Below are positions 45,827-57,324 of a stretch of DNA of 64,000 bases, one piece after another; the first letter of the stretch is position 1; each line of letters starts with the position of its first letter. Made by a program: the position numbers and the translations under genes. Below the pieces are notes generated by a model. It made no database searches. It saw only the letters and a list, made by a program, of their open reading frames with translations, and was not told where the DNA came from. The DNA comes from Glebionis coronaria (taxonomy: Eukaryota > Streptophyta > Magnoliopsida > Asterales > Asteraceae), in assembly GCA_025667525.1 (NCBI GenBank), contig JANFOE010000193.1:1302001-1366000 (forward strand), in the 5' to 3' direction.

Positions 45827-46012
45827 ATGCATTATAATGAACCCAATTCATACTATAATTCCGGTTTTGATAATTTTGAGGCCCCACCATACGATCTCGA
45901 ACAACAAAATTCTCATGAGTCAAGTAACGAGAGACAAAATTCCTTTGGAGCTTTCTTACAAGACCATGAAGAAGATTTCTTGCAAGGTGTGATGGACATT
46001 TTAGAAGTATAA
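45827..46012 (+). pseudogene. E4 ORF2: remainder of the knuckle protein after a frameshift
   Basis: 61 codons in another frame, starting within the fourth knuckle region: NEPNSYYNSGFDNFEAPPYD ... QEDFLQGVMDILEV-like, with the same Y/N-rich style as ORF1 and then an acidic end. Best read as the C-terminal part of ORF1 displaced by a small indel around 45800-45830. No known domain. Confidence 0.55.
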
Positions 46013-46026
46013 GGGGAGAGATTGAA

Positions 46027-46407
46027 ATGGAAAAGCAACGAGTCCAAGCGTCAAATATTGATACTTATGCCTCTACGTCTCTTGAGATTCCATATGATTG
46101 TCAATACGACGATGATGATAGCGCTGTTTTCAATCTCGACCCTTATCATGGACAAACTACTCCTATACCCACTTCGGAAACCGATGCCTCTCTAAGTATG
46201 GGGGAGACGAATCTTAGCACTAATCTTAGTGTCGAGATCCCTATTCCAATCCAAAGTGAGCCTACGGTTTTCTTCGAAGATGAGGTAAGTAATTTTTCTC
46301 TCGATAAATTTTTCCACGAAGATTCTAATGAGGCAAATCACGATAGCGAGTGTGAATCGATTTCTTGTGATGATGTCTCTCCCATTGAAACTTCGGGGAG
46401 AGAATAA
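46027..46407 (+). CDS. E4 ORF3: acidic protein, first part
   Basis: 126 codons (MEKQRVQASNIDTYASTS ...), rich in D, E, S and T, with PYDCQYDDDDSAVFNLD and FFEDEVSNFSLDKFFHEDS. It ends with TAA at 46405-46407, directly followed in the same frame by ATG of ORF4, so both may be one gene with a nonsense codon, or be read by reinitiation. Unknown function. Confidence 0.55.
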   Translation: MEKQRVQASNIDTYASTSLEIPYDCQYDDDDSAVFNLDPYHGQTTPIPTSETDASLSMGETNLSTNLSVEIPIPIQSEPTVFFEDEVSNFSLDKFFHEDSNEANHDSECESISCDDVSPIETSGRE

Positions 46408-47007
46408 ATGACTTTCTCGAACCCGCTTTTCAATGACGATGATTTTTCCGCTAGTGATGACGAGTCACTAATCGACGAGGTTGTTCAAAATACCGATTTT
46501 AAAATCTTTTCGAACCCTTTATTTGAATTTGATAACGCGTTCATTTTTGGTGACGTACATCCTCTCTTTGATGAGAAATCCGAGGACATCGAGAGTGAGG
46601 ATTCTAAGGATTCTAAACTCGATGAGCCGGATTTGCTAGTCACCCTCCCGACGTCTCATACGGTTGAGACTACTCTTTCTACTCATGACGTTTCCATTCT
46701 CGAGGGGTTCACCGATGGACCGCCTCTCGATGAAAGTGAGGATTTTAATGAGGCTTTTTCCTTTGATCCGGGGGGAAATTTTGAAACTCCTATTATTGAC
46801 AATTCTTTTTCTATTTTACCTTCGGTTCAAAGTATCCCTACCCATCCCCTCGGATATGATGAGTTTACCTACGTCGTAAGGAATTTTCTTCCTTACAAGA
46901 CGTATCCTCCGGCTTTGCGTGTTTTATTTTCAACAAAATGTGAGGATACGATCTTCGATCCCGGTATAAAGGCTTTGCCTTTATTCACGGTTGCTTTTGG
47001 GCCTTGA
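46408..47007 (+). CDS. E4 ORF4: acidic NPLF / IFDPGI protein
   Basis: 199 codons. FSNPLFNDDDFSASDDESL at the start, a second FSNPLFEFD about 30 residues on, then acidic text (HPLFDEKSEDIESEDSKDSK), VSILEGFTDGPP, FSFDPGG, and DTIFDPGIKALP near the end. The NPLF..DD...SD.ESL block and IFDPGI occur in the same order in the tail of the E3 protein (20441-21300), which sits where pol should be. Similar hypothetical proteins are familiar from Asteraceae gene sets. No catalytic motif; role unknown. Confidence 0.7.
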   Translation: MTFSNPLFNDDDFSASDDESLIDEVVQNTDFKIFSNPLFEFDNAFIFGDVHPLFDEKSEDIESEDSKDSKLDEPDLLVTLPTSHTVETTLSTHDVSILEGFTDGPPLDESEDFNEAFSFDPGGNFETPIIDNSFSILPSVQSIPTHPLGYDEFTYVVRNFLPYKTYPPALRVLFSTKCEDTIFDPGIKALPLFTVAFGP

Positions 47008-48848
47008 TTACATGTAAGCCCCACAAAAAATGACCGAACCAAGATAATCCCTAAATGATCACATTTATGGAGATTCGAGTCGAGCTTTTGACTCGGTTAT
47101 CAAAAACAAGGTGCCTCGTGGGGGAGTCTCATGCTTATCCATGTACATATTATCGCTTTCTAATTAATTTAACGTGAGGGGATTTGTGCCCTTCCAACCT
47201 TTGTTCCGTGGTTGTTTGTGATTGTGATCCATTAGGTACATCGTCACCATTGAAGCCTCTCGTGTTTGTTTTACATATCACTCGAGCTTCGATTGTTTCC
47301 TTTGGAGATTCCGATATCCGATGATATCCTTTTATGTTCTAACATTTATCTTATTAGCATAATTCATAAACGACTTTTAGGTTATTCGTTTTACCCTTTC
47401 CATGCTCGAGATTAAGCATTCGACTACGTCTCTAGTATGGGGGTGTTTCACCCTTACACTAGAAACATTGAGGACAATGTTTAGTTTTAGTATGGGGGGG
47501 TGAATAGATACTTGCCTTACCAAACCTTCACGCTTTCCAAAATTTCATCTTTTTGTTATCATTTTGTTGCAAAATAAGGCTAAAAATGGCCAAATTTTAA
47601 TTTTTTTCTCATTTTTCATAAGCGTTTAAGACACGAATATAGATTTTCCGATGATGAGAATAAGAGTAATTTTTGACTCGACCGTGCGTGTTGAGCACTT
47701 AGCTTCGATTCCTTAACTTCTTAGGCTAAGTCTCTTAAATGAGGACGAGAAATGATAGAGTCATTATAAGTTACGTAATCTTCACGATCTCATGTGTAGT
47801 AATTATTAGCTTATTCTCCCCACGCTTTTGTATAATAAATTGTTAATAAATATTGATTTAGCGGTTTAGTCAATATTGTAGGTTTCTAATTTGTTTTAGT
47901 AGCTTCCATGTAATTAAATTGTAAAAACATTAAGGTATCGCCAACGTCACGGTTTTGAAGTATTGGCACCCGAATAATCGAAAGCTTCACCTAATAATAA
48001 GATTTCAAGTGCTCACCTAAATCAAGCAAACAATTTGAAGCTCACAAGGCCGAAAAATCTATGCGAAATTGAAAGTGAATTATGCCTTAATCTTTGAAGC
48101 TTTAAAGTTCCAAAATTCGCTTTAGCGTGAGGATATACGTCAAGTCATAATAAAACCACCGATGATGGCGGATAATAAAAGACAAGGGCAAGACCAAAGT
48201 CATAATAAAAGCTTCATGGCGAAGTTGAATAAAAGATGGAGGTAAACCATGATAATAAAACCACCGATGATGAGGCAGATAATAAAAGTCATGGTAATAA
48301 GTCTCATGTTCAAAACCGTTCTAAAATCGTGTTTGTCGATCCTTTTTGTTGACTTAATTTTTTGACATCGTTGTCTATTAGGATGAATTATTAATTTAAT
48401 GATTTTGGTTACACCGTTGAGACTCTATTTTTGGACTTAATCTTTATTCATGCATAAGTCAATGATGTATCCTCGTGATCATTAAGACAAAAATAAAATA
48501 AAAGAAATACCAATTAGGAATAAGGGAGTCTAGGTTCGTATTTAACACTCACGGGATATGATTGTGTTGCTAACATATAATAACAATGATCTCGTTACAC
48601 GCTTAGCATGGAATTGGGTGAAAATCGAGGACGACGAAATCATTTCTAACGAAGCATTCACGTGTTCTTGTTCTATGAACCTAAACGTCCCATTTTGCGA
48701 TGAAAACCATATATTATGTCTAAAACACAAGTAGTAGTAGTGTAGTAAGTTTATGTTTCAATAAAAGTCCTTAAAAATGAATTTTGGAGGTGCTAGATAC
48801 TTTATTCTAGCATTGCGTGAGGGCACGGTAATGGTTTAGTATGGGGAG
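47008..48848 (+). other. E4 3' untranslated region with polypurine tract
   Basis: Collinear with 2417-4245 of E1 through most of its length. Contains AGTATGGGGG at 47434 and 47490 around the hairpin 47463-47482, repeated ATAATAAAA in 48140-48310 and the tract AGTATGGGGAG at 48838-48848. Confidence 0.8.
47463..47482 (+). other. Conserved 3' hairpin of E4
   Basis: AAACATTGAGGACAATGTTT, identical to E2 and E3. Confidence 0.85.
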
Positions 48849-51800
48849 TGATGAGACCGCAATTATACATGGTCTCATCGTCCAAATCGGGCTTAAAACG
48901 GTTAAATATATCATAAAATACCATAAAATGTGCTCGTATTTGTTTGTTGTATGTTTTAGGTATGAATATCGAGAAAAAGACAAAAAGATCACAAGAAACA
49001 AAGAAAAACGAACATGGGAAACGAAGCCACACAATGAACCGGGCCCGAATCATGATTTTCCATTGAAGTCCTTGAAGTTTGAAGATTTGTCAAGATTGGT
49101 CCCTTAACTTTCAAAGACTACTCATTTTAAACCCTTGCAAAACTCAAAAATTTCATTTGGGTCCCTAAAATGATAAGATATTACATATTTGGTCCTTGAA
49201 GAATGCTAAATTGCATATTTGATCCTTGTTTAAAAGTTGGGAAATATCATGTGCCACTCTTGACAAATGGTACAAAGTTAATATAAAGGAAATTGGGAAA
49301 AAGCTGAAATAACTTAAGATGACAACAAATTGGAGCTTGGAGGGTGTGTTCTGCCTAGACAACAAAACTCTTCCCACCATTCACATACTGCCATCTCATC
49401 TAACCCATCCATTACCACAAACCGACCCACCACCAGCCTAATTCTTTAAACCCGGTTTTATTAATGATGGTCAAATAGTCAAATCTTTATTAAACGTGGG
49501 TAACATCTGATCTTTACCAAAAATGGATTAAACCATCACCCTTTTACCCGTGAACCCTAGAAATCCATCCAGATCAAATTAAGCAAACCTCAAAGTAAAT
49601 TCCCAGTTAACCACAGGGGTTTTGACCTGTACCCCACACCCAACCATCCCACATGTCAAGATTCGAGGCCACATCAGTTGGGGGACCAAACCAGCTCACA
49701 TGAATCACCTATCACTTCCGTTTGCAGCTTTGAAGACTAATGAACGAATGGATTTTATTGCTTGGTGCCCATAACTAAACCAACGCATCAGATTCAGTCC
49801 ATCTCTGCTACATCACATGACACCAAGAATGCAGCCAAAGACCAAATTTCAAACTTGGAATATTCTGATAATTATGCTAGGGTAGTTTAGGAAGTTTGTA
49901 TCCAGCTAGGGGTTTCATTCATATACTTTTCATTTAGTATAAATAGGCCTCTAGTAGCAACTTGTAGTTTTGTTCCAATTTTTAGTTCTCAAAATTTGTA
50001 ATATGATATTCAAATTTGATGAATAAAATTGAGTTCCTTTTATTTTAAAATTGTCATTTACTTTATTGCACACTTTAATTTTTAGTCAATTTAATTTTCC
50101 TGAAAAATATGAGGTTATAAAAGGTTTGTGAAAAGATTCTTGAAAGAAAGAAGAAAGTTTTTTATTTTTTTAAAAAAAACAAAGTGTTACTGTTCACGTT
50201 ACTGTAGCATGCGCTACTTGGTTATGCTCTCTGAAAAATAGCTGGTTCAAGGGAGTTTATGTTTTTGGTTGAAGATTTGAAGCTGTTGGAAGCTTGGTTG
50301 TTATTTACTTGGTGGTTTCAAGGTTTGAAGAGGAGTTTCTTCCTTGGTTCTTGGTTATTCAGTCTTTGGTTAAGAATTGAAGGTTATTGCGGTATTGATC
50401 ATTTGGTATAAGCATTAGGTGATAAGCTTGGATTAAGCTAAGGTGGGTTTTGAATGGTATAAGTTTAAGAGAGGAGAGGATGAGGTACTTGTAGCTGTGG
50501 TTAAAGTCTTCAAAAATCTTGGACCCTATGTAAGTGACTTCCCCCTTTGTTAAGTTCATTTTTTTTCTATAAATATGTCATAGCTTAATCTACATGCTTA
50601 TGCGCTTATTTGCTTATTTGCCCGATTTCTTGCTTCATTAATTGCTTATTTACCTTTATGTTACTTACTTTATATGCTTTTCAAGTATTCTACTTTTCGT
50701 AGTGTCGAGTTTTCATTTTCTATTTTATAACTGTGTTTGGAAGAAGTTTTTTTTATTTTGTCATCAGCATAAGGTTAAGTTTAGTTCTCAATTGCAACGT
50801 TAGTTGGAGGTTTAGAGTAGTAGTAATCAACTTTTCTTTAAGTCATATTCATAAAAACAAAAATATTGTATTTTTTTGTGGTTCATGAATTCTATAAGCA
50901 GTAGGTTTTAGAATCTCCCTATTTGAGGTTAATTGTGTTATGTTGAGATTGATTTCGACTTGTACTGAGTTATTTTAAAGATTGGCATTGTTGTTGAAGG
51001 TCATCACCACTTAGATTTCAGTTTGAGTAATAAACTTGGCCAAAAGTGGCCAAGTTTATGTCATTTAACACTAGCAGGTATTACTCTCTCATTTGGAGGA
51101 GTTACGAGCTAATTTTTAGAGTATAGATAGCTTAGGAGATTCAGAATATCTGTTTCCAAAAATTATTGGGTGTTAAGCTTTTTAGAATAACTTATTTATG
51201 AGTAGAATATGGCTAAAATTCCTTTTATTTGCACCTAAGTACACCAGCAGCTGCTGTGGTGTTGATTGGAAGATTTAGGATTCGCAACTCAGATTTTAGA
51301 TAGTCTAGATGGTGATGATTTTCTGTTTTTAGTGCGCTTCAAGAAAAAGCTAAACATCAGCTTTTAGAATAAGCTACAAGTTGCCTTAAAAGTTCTTAAA
51401 ATTGTACTATTCTTGCAGCCACTGTAGCACCTTTCTTAGGCTCTTTGATTTTCATAGAATTGTGTTAATTTGAGGTTTATGTGGTGGTATTTGATTTATG
51501 TTTGCTGTATTTGTGATTTTTACTATTTGTTATAAACCAAGGAAGCCAACTGCTTCTTTGGTTTGCTTATCTGCTTATTACCCAAATTTCCCAAGCAAAA
51601 GCTGTCAAAAAAATATACAGCAGAAAGTGGAAGCAGTGGGTCTCGAACCCCTGACCACACACACTGAATAAGACGCAACACACAACCCCTAACCATCTGA
51701 TCTACACACTTATTTGTTTAAGTCTCCTTACAAAGTTTGTTTTATACAAATTTTTTTTTATTTTCTTCCTGTATTAAAAAGGTAAATTGCCAAAAAGCGT

Positions 51801-52662
51801 TGCTGCTGGGTTTCGAACCCATGACCTCACCAGCATAAGAGACGCAGCAGCCCCAACCATTGACCATCTGCTCTGTGTTGATTTTTTTGTTACTTTTCCT
51901 TCTTTATTTCTTTTATATTGTCTTTTTGTTTGGTATATATTAAGCTTATAAGCCCATACAACTTATTTCGTAGCTTATTTTAGCTCTTTTATCTCTCCTT
52001 TTATTTTTCCTAGGTTTTAAAAAGTGTTAAGAACATTTTATAAATTTTTGAATTTTTTCAGAAAACTATTTAATATTTTTAATCATTTAATTAGTTTTAA
52101 ACTTAATTAATTCATAATAAAAAATATAAAAGTCAAAAAAATATAATTCTTTTCTTCTAAATTTTATTTTGTCATTTAGAATGTAGGAAAAATAAATTTG
52201 TCTTTGTAAACTTTAAAATTTTATATTTAGCTTTAATATCGCGTTTTTGTTTTCGTATTATTTTCGTTCAGATTCGTACATTTGTTTTTTTAGGCCATTT
52301 GTATTTTTTTAATTATTCATTTTTATTTTTAAGTTTAATTAGTTCATTTTAAGTTAAGTTTTATTTTTATTTTTATTTTTATTTTTATTTTTTATTTTGT
52401 CGGATTTTTCGTTACGCTTCACGTTTTCGCGTTTTACGTCGTACGTTGTTTTTAGCGTAGTCCGTCTTCCGTTTTCTTTTTTTTCGTCTTTCCAAAAAAC
52501 GTAACATCTCATTTAAATAACGTCTATATTTTTGGCTAAACACCATACCTCCTCGAGAACGAACTCGATTATCGGTATTTTCATTTTTCACAAAACGTAC
52601 GTACTAATACTTACCCGCTTTTGTCGCTTTGTTTTTCCTAAAATAAAGTGTACAAATACTCA
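48849..52662 (+). repeat. E4 3' LTR
   Basis: TGATGAGACC ... AATACTCA with the perfect stem GATGAGACC/GGTCTCATC and a 12-base loop (48850-48879). TATAAATA 49938-49945. tRNA-like sequences at 51632-51708 and 51797-51874. Differs from the 5' LTR by a TTTTA-type expansion near 52365-52395 and a shorter ACGTTTC tract. Confidence 0.93.
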
Positions 52663-53174
52663 ATGTATTACGTTTTCTTGTATTCTTATATGTAAATCCT
52701 GAGATCATGATAATTTCAATAAATTATACTCTTTAAGTATTTTCTGATCATTGACAATACTTAGTATGGAATTATAAAATTATTATTTTATTTTTCCATA
52801 TTTAAATTAAAGCAAAGTTGTTAATTTAAAATAACCCGCGTGCGTTTTACAACGAGTTTATTCAAAATCAATGTACAACGAGAATTCCTAGTGATCGCGA
52901 TACCGACGGATGCCCAAAATTTTACATTTTATTATCGATTGTTTCGATAATTAATATTTTCGATGATGTCGTTTTAATTACGTATTAAGTTGTGTCGGGA
53001 AAATCATATAATCATTTTTATGATGCATTTTAACTTTTGAAAATTATTTTTTCGGAACCCGAGCCCCATAAATATTTTCAATATTTACCAATAGACATTT
53101 TTTACCCTTTAAACTATTAAATTGCTTTTAGGTCCAAAACTATTAAACAATTGCAATATCAACCCCAACCATAC

Positions 53175-53182
53175 TATATAAG
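53175..53182 (+). promoter_or_regulatory. TATA box of the E5 LTR
   Basis: TATATAAG about 570 bases into the LTR (E4 left out), followed by a CA-rich and pyrimidine-rich leader. Confidence 0.5.
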
Positions 53183-55500
53183 CCATATATTTTTCACTTC
53201 ACCTCATTTCTTACGATAAAAACACACACACAAAAAAAAACTTCCATCTCTCCCCTCCTCTCTTAAACATGCCGCCACCACCATCACTATAAAACACCAC
53301 CAAAAACAATTTTCTAGCCAAAATCATAGAAAACCAATTCATGTCCCATCTCTAAAATGATCTTGTGAGTGTTTTGACACCCATATCATGTACATGCATC
53401 AAGATTTCAAAACTTAATAATTTCATGGTTGTATGATGTTTTAATCATCATGCATGCGTTATTTTTGGTAAGATCATCTTATTTTGATCACAAAAAGTTG
53501 TATTTTGATCTTGGGTTTTTTGTTAGATTTTGCATGCAAGTGTTTTGAAGAGTGTTTGGTTGATTGGAATAATGGTATAGTGATCCTAGAGGTATGGGAA
53601 TGATTACTTTCGGTGGGAAAATTGATTTGTCATGTTTTCTAAAAGTATAATTTGGGACAGCTGGTCTTTATCAGATTTTTCGTGGGTTTAAGGTCTGAGA
53701 AAGCCTGATATTATTTGATATTGTTGTAGAGTTTTCCGAGACGCTCATTTTGGTATAAGATAGAGCTTCTAAGTCATTACGAGTCAAAAGTTATGCTAGT
53801 TTTAGTATTCGTGTACCGGGAGACGCAAGTCGGCACAATCCGAAATTGTGGCTGATTTTGGGTCGACTCTCGGGGACTTTAGGCTTGATTAGATAGTTGA
53901 TACTACTGGTTTTTAATGTTTACAAACTTAGTTTAATGAGTCTAGTAGTGGTTTCAAAAGACGTATTGTCGAATTAGTACTTTTAAAGTGGTCCAAACGG
54001 TTTTACATAACAAGTGCACAAATCTGTCCTAAATTTAGAGTCGAGTAAAGTGTCGAGCTGATGGATTTTAAAGTGTGAACTTTGGCTCAAATTTTGGTGA
54101 GGTTTTATAAAGGTTATAATTGACCTTGACACCAATTTCCAACTAAATCGGACAAGTCCAGATAGGGTAGATCGGTGTGTACATTCGGGGTGTACTTGCT
54201 GATTTGTATTGGACACGTAGTTCAATGCTTGTGTTGCGTGAGTTTGAGTATTCACTATTGGACATGGTGACTTATTCAAGTGCTTAGTCATTATATAAAT
54301 GACTTAGCTACTGGTCTGAGTAAGGTTTAAGGATAGTTTGACTTGCGTTGACTTGGCGTCGTATAACGGGTCAATTATAAGTCTTTTAACGTGTATTGTT
54401 GGATAAATAGGTTAGAATGGATTCATTTGGTTCGTGTCAATGGTTTTGAAACATGAATACTTTGAAAACCTTTTAGTCATATTATATTTGATACATATCG
54501 ATATTTGAGTTCGAGTCTTAAGGCGCACCTTATTTTGATAGGTTGCGGTTTTCGTGTTTCCCGGGCATCCATATCGTCGGTGATCGTCTACCACTACCGT
54601 TTCTACTCAGTTGCTGAGTACCGTGATTGACTTACCTCGTGGCTAAGGTGAGTTCATAGCCCCTTTTTACTTATACATGGTTTCTAAACACGGGTTGAGA
54701 TTTTACATGGTGAAACACAATCATTTAAAAACTGTATGATATCCAGAACTTGTATGCTATCCAGAACATGTATGATTTTCAGATTTTCGATGTTATTGTT
54801 TCTTTTTAGACGTTAGCCTTGAGTTTCATCTCTCCGATCATGAATCGTTAATTGCCCTGGTGCATTGCACGAAGCGCGAATGTTGTGGGTGGATCCATCG
54901 GGATTGACTATCCCCGTCCCGATTACCTTGACGCACTAATATTTTTTTATACCTGAGTATTTAGGCTGAATATTTACGTAAGTTAATCTTCGGTTCATGA
55001 AATTAAACAACAATAATAATTATAACGTTTTGGATAATGGTTACTGTACATAACCATTTTCCCCTATTTCTTGTTTACAAATGAATGCTTTTGTTCCACA
55101 TCCTTATTACTAAACCTATGAATATCACTCAACTTTATGTTGATGATTTTACATGTTTAATCCCAGGTATTATTACTTAGCTTTGCTTGGATTGGAGCCC
55201 GCATGATATTATCGCAGCTTGGAGATTTCTGTGATGCTTTTAAAATACTGTTTTTAGTAAAAACTGTCAGGAGTTTATTCTATCTTTTGGGCAACTTTAT
55301 GTTATAAATCGAGACGAAATAATATAAATTTCCACTTCTAACACTCTGGGACCTATGTTTAAAAACTCTGATCTTTTATGATGTAATATATATGTTTTTA
55401 TTTCGTCAGCTTTGTATGAACTGTAATTCATTGTTTCTTGTACTATGACGTGTTATGCCCTCGTTTCCTAGTTGTTCCATGTCAGATTCTGGGGGTCTCA

Positions 55501-57324
55501 CATGTCATCGTGCAATCGTGACAGATCTCACTGATACGCCGGTGATGGCACTGAAATTCTTGTGGCCCGATTAATACACGGCACCACAAATTGGATATAC
55601 CCTTTGGAGGGTACCCTGAATTTCTTCGGGATGTTCCAGAATTATACGTGAGTCATGTGTCTTGACTCGTGTCTTGGGAAATATAAGCATGACATGTGTC
55701 TTGACTGATGTCTTGACATGTGTCTCGAGATGTGAACAAATAGAACTACAAATATTAGGTTATTATGCCAGAATTAGCGGATCGGTTTGACTACTGATCC
55801 TTTGTATTTCTGATCCCGTCCGCGGCCAGAGCTCCGGGTGTGATTGCTAGGATAGTTGTTGTCATAGTAGTGTTTACTATCGTCCTGTCTGTCAGTTCCA
55901 TGACGGTCATTCTCATGACTGTGATTCATGTAACTATTCAGCCGAGTGGTCGGCTGGTACCGGTTCACACTCATATGACTGAAACGACAACTGAATGACG
56001 TGTGACATGTAACTAAGAATTAGGGACAATGATTGATGGAAATCGTCTGGTGGTGAAGCATCTTCTCGTCCGATCGCTTTGATCTAACGCCTTTGTCTTC
56101 GTCTTGTAAGATCTCCAGGTTGTGAACAGCTTCAGCATCTCGTAGTGTCTCTAAAATCCGCATCATAAACCCTTAGTAACATCTCCAATCTATGAGCGGC
56201 ATCAGCAGTTTGTGGGGTATCAGCAAGTGGAATACGCGCATGGAATACGGTACATGGAGTACACATGGAATGCACATGAAATGATTCGTATAGGGTCGAT
56301 CATCTGACATGATTTTAAAGGAAATAATTGGTTAAACGGTTAGAAAGACCATCATGATAACTTGGCAATGCCGGTATATACCTCATTCTGGTTGCATAGA
56401 GAAATGCTAACGTGTTGTAAACGAATTTCAACGATAATTTTCTTGAAAGCATGATTAATGAAAACCAACCATGACTATCATGAAAGAAGGATTTTTAATG
56501 AAATCCAACAGTGTCTTGCATGAAAGCATAAACAACAAAAGAGGCATAAGACGTAATCACATGAAGACGAAATCATCATGAAGAAACATGAAACAACCTA
56601 ACATGAAGGAGTGTATAATATAATCAGCATGAAACTAAAGTTAACCATGATAGTATGAAAACATACTTGACATAAAAACATAGTAACTTATGAGGGGACA
56701 TGAAAAAAAAATTTATGCCAATAAATCATGAGAAAATTTTATGCATGAAAACGGTGCATGAATACATGATGCAGTTTATAAAACCCTTTATATGCGTGAG
56801 GGTAAACGCCAATGGTCAGTTTACCCAAAACAAAATACATGGTGAGGGGGCGCTTATGGGTCGGTCCCAAAGTTAAAAGTTTCGATAAAAGCACATGCGA
56901 CTAAATAGGGCCAGACCTGTACCAACCATTACTTAGTCAAAATTCCTGCAACAGTGATACATGAAACATAAATAAGTAAAAATCATGTGTCAAAACTTAT
57001 CAGAAATAATTTATGTGACTAATTATGAACTACTAGGTTCAGTCCATAGAGCCACAGTTCACGAGGAACATCATGCATGAAACAATGACACATAACTAAA
57101 TATGAATGACGGTTGTCCATCCATATTAGTAAAACAATGTCGATGAAAACATCAAGGTTAAAACATCAAGGTGCTGAAAACATCATGGTTAAAACAACAA
57201 TGCACTGAACACATCAATACGTGGAATAACAAGCGTTGGCTTAGGAAGCTCCTGGTGACTACCTACTAGTCACAGGTCAAGTTTTAGATCCTACAGGTCG
57301 AAGCCTTGTCTCTTATACCATAAT
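55501..57324 (-). mobile_element. E6: remnant of a minus-strand gypsy element
   Basis: Between the E5 LTR and a likely LTR starting at 57325. Minus-strand TGGTATAAGAGAC at 57320-57308 resembles the TGGTATCAGAGC primer site with changes. 55774-55974 may be a piece of gag. 55650-55735 holds repeats of GTGTCTTGAC. 56440-57200 is rich in CATGAAA-type words, with no ORF. Highly decayed. Confidence 0.45.
55774..55974 (-). pseudogene. Possible gag fragment of E6
   Basis: 66 codons, hydrophilic and rich in N, H, R, D and S (NHSHENDRHGTDRQDD, SSGRGRDQKYKG). This style is common in the stretch before the zinc knuckle of gypsy gag proteins. No knuckle or protease found nearby, so only the style and the location inside E6 support it. 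Confidence 0.3.

Larger units (their letters stand above)
40587..52662 (+). mobile_element. E4: non-autonomous Athila-related element with long LTRs
   Basis: LTRs 40587-44394 (3,808 bp) and 48849-52662 (3,814 bp), about 2 percent different by eye; primer-binding site 44405; 4.45-kb inside with four short ORFs and a 1.8-kb 3' UTR; polypurine tract 48838-48848. No RT, RNase H or integrase anywhere. The LTR type and 3' UTR match E1, which could be the helper. At TG ... CA ends the flanks are TTCAA (left) and ATGTA (right), so no clear target duplication. Confidence 0.92.
40526..55500 (+). repeat. E5 3' LTR, split by E4
   Basis: Two parts, 40526-40586 and 52663-55500, about 2.9 kb together. Ends TGAGAACCC ... 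GGGTCTCA form an inverted terminal pair (one base apart in the run) and a polypurine-like run precedes the start. TATATAAG at 53175-53182, then ACACACACA and a pyrimidine-rich leader. The text at 54560-54680 and 55140-55230 (AAGGTGAGTTCATAGCCCC, TTGGATTGGAGCC) is like LTRs of chromovirus-type gypsy elements that I know from Asteraceae. Fairly confident of the ends, less of the family. Confidence 0.65.
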
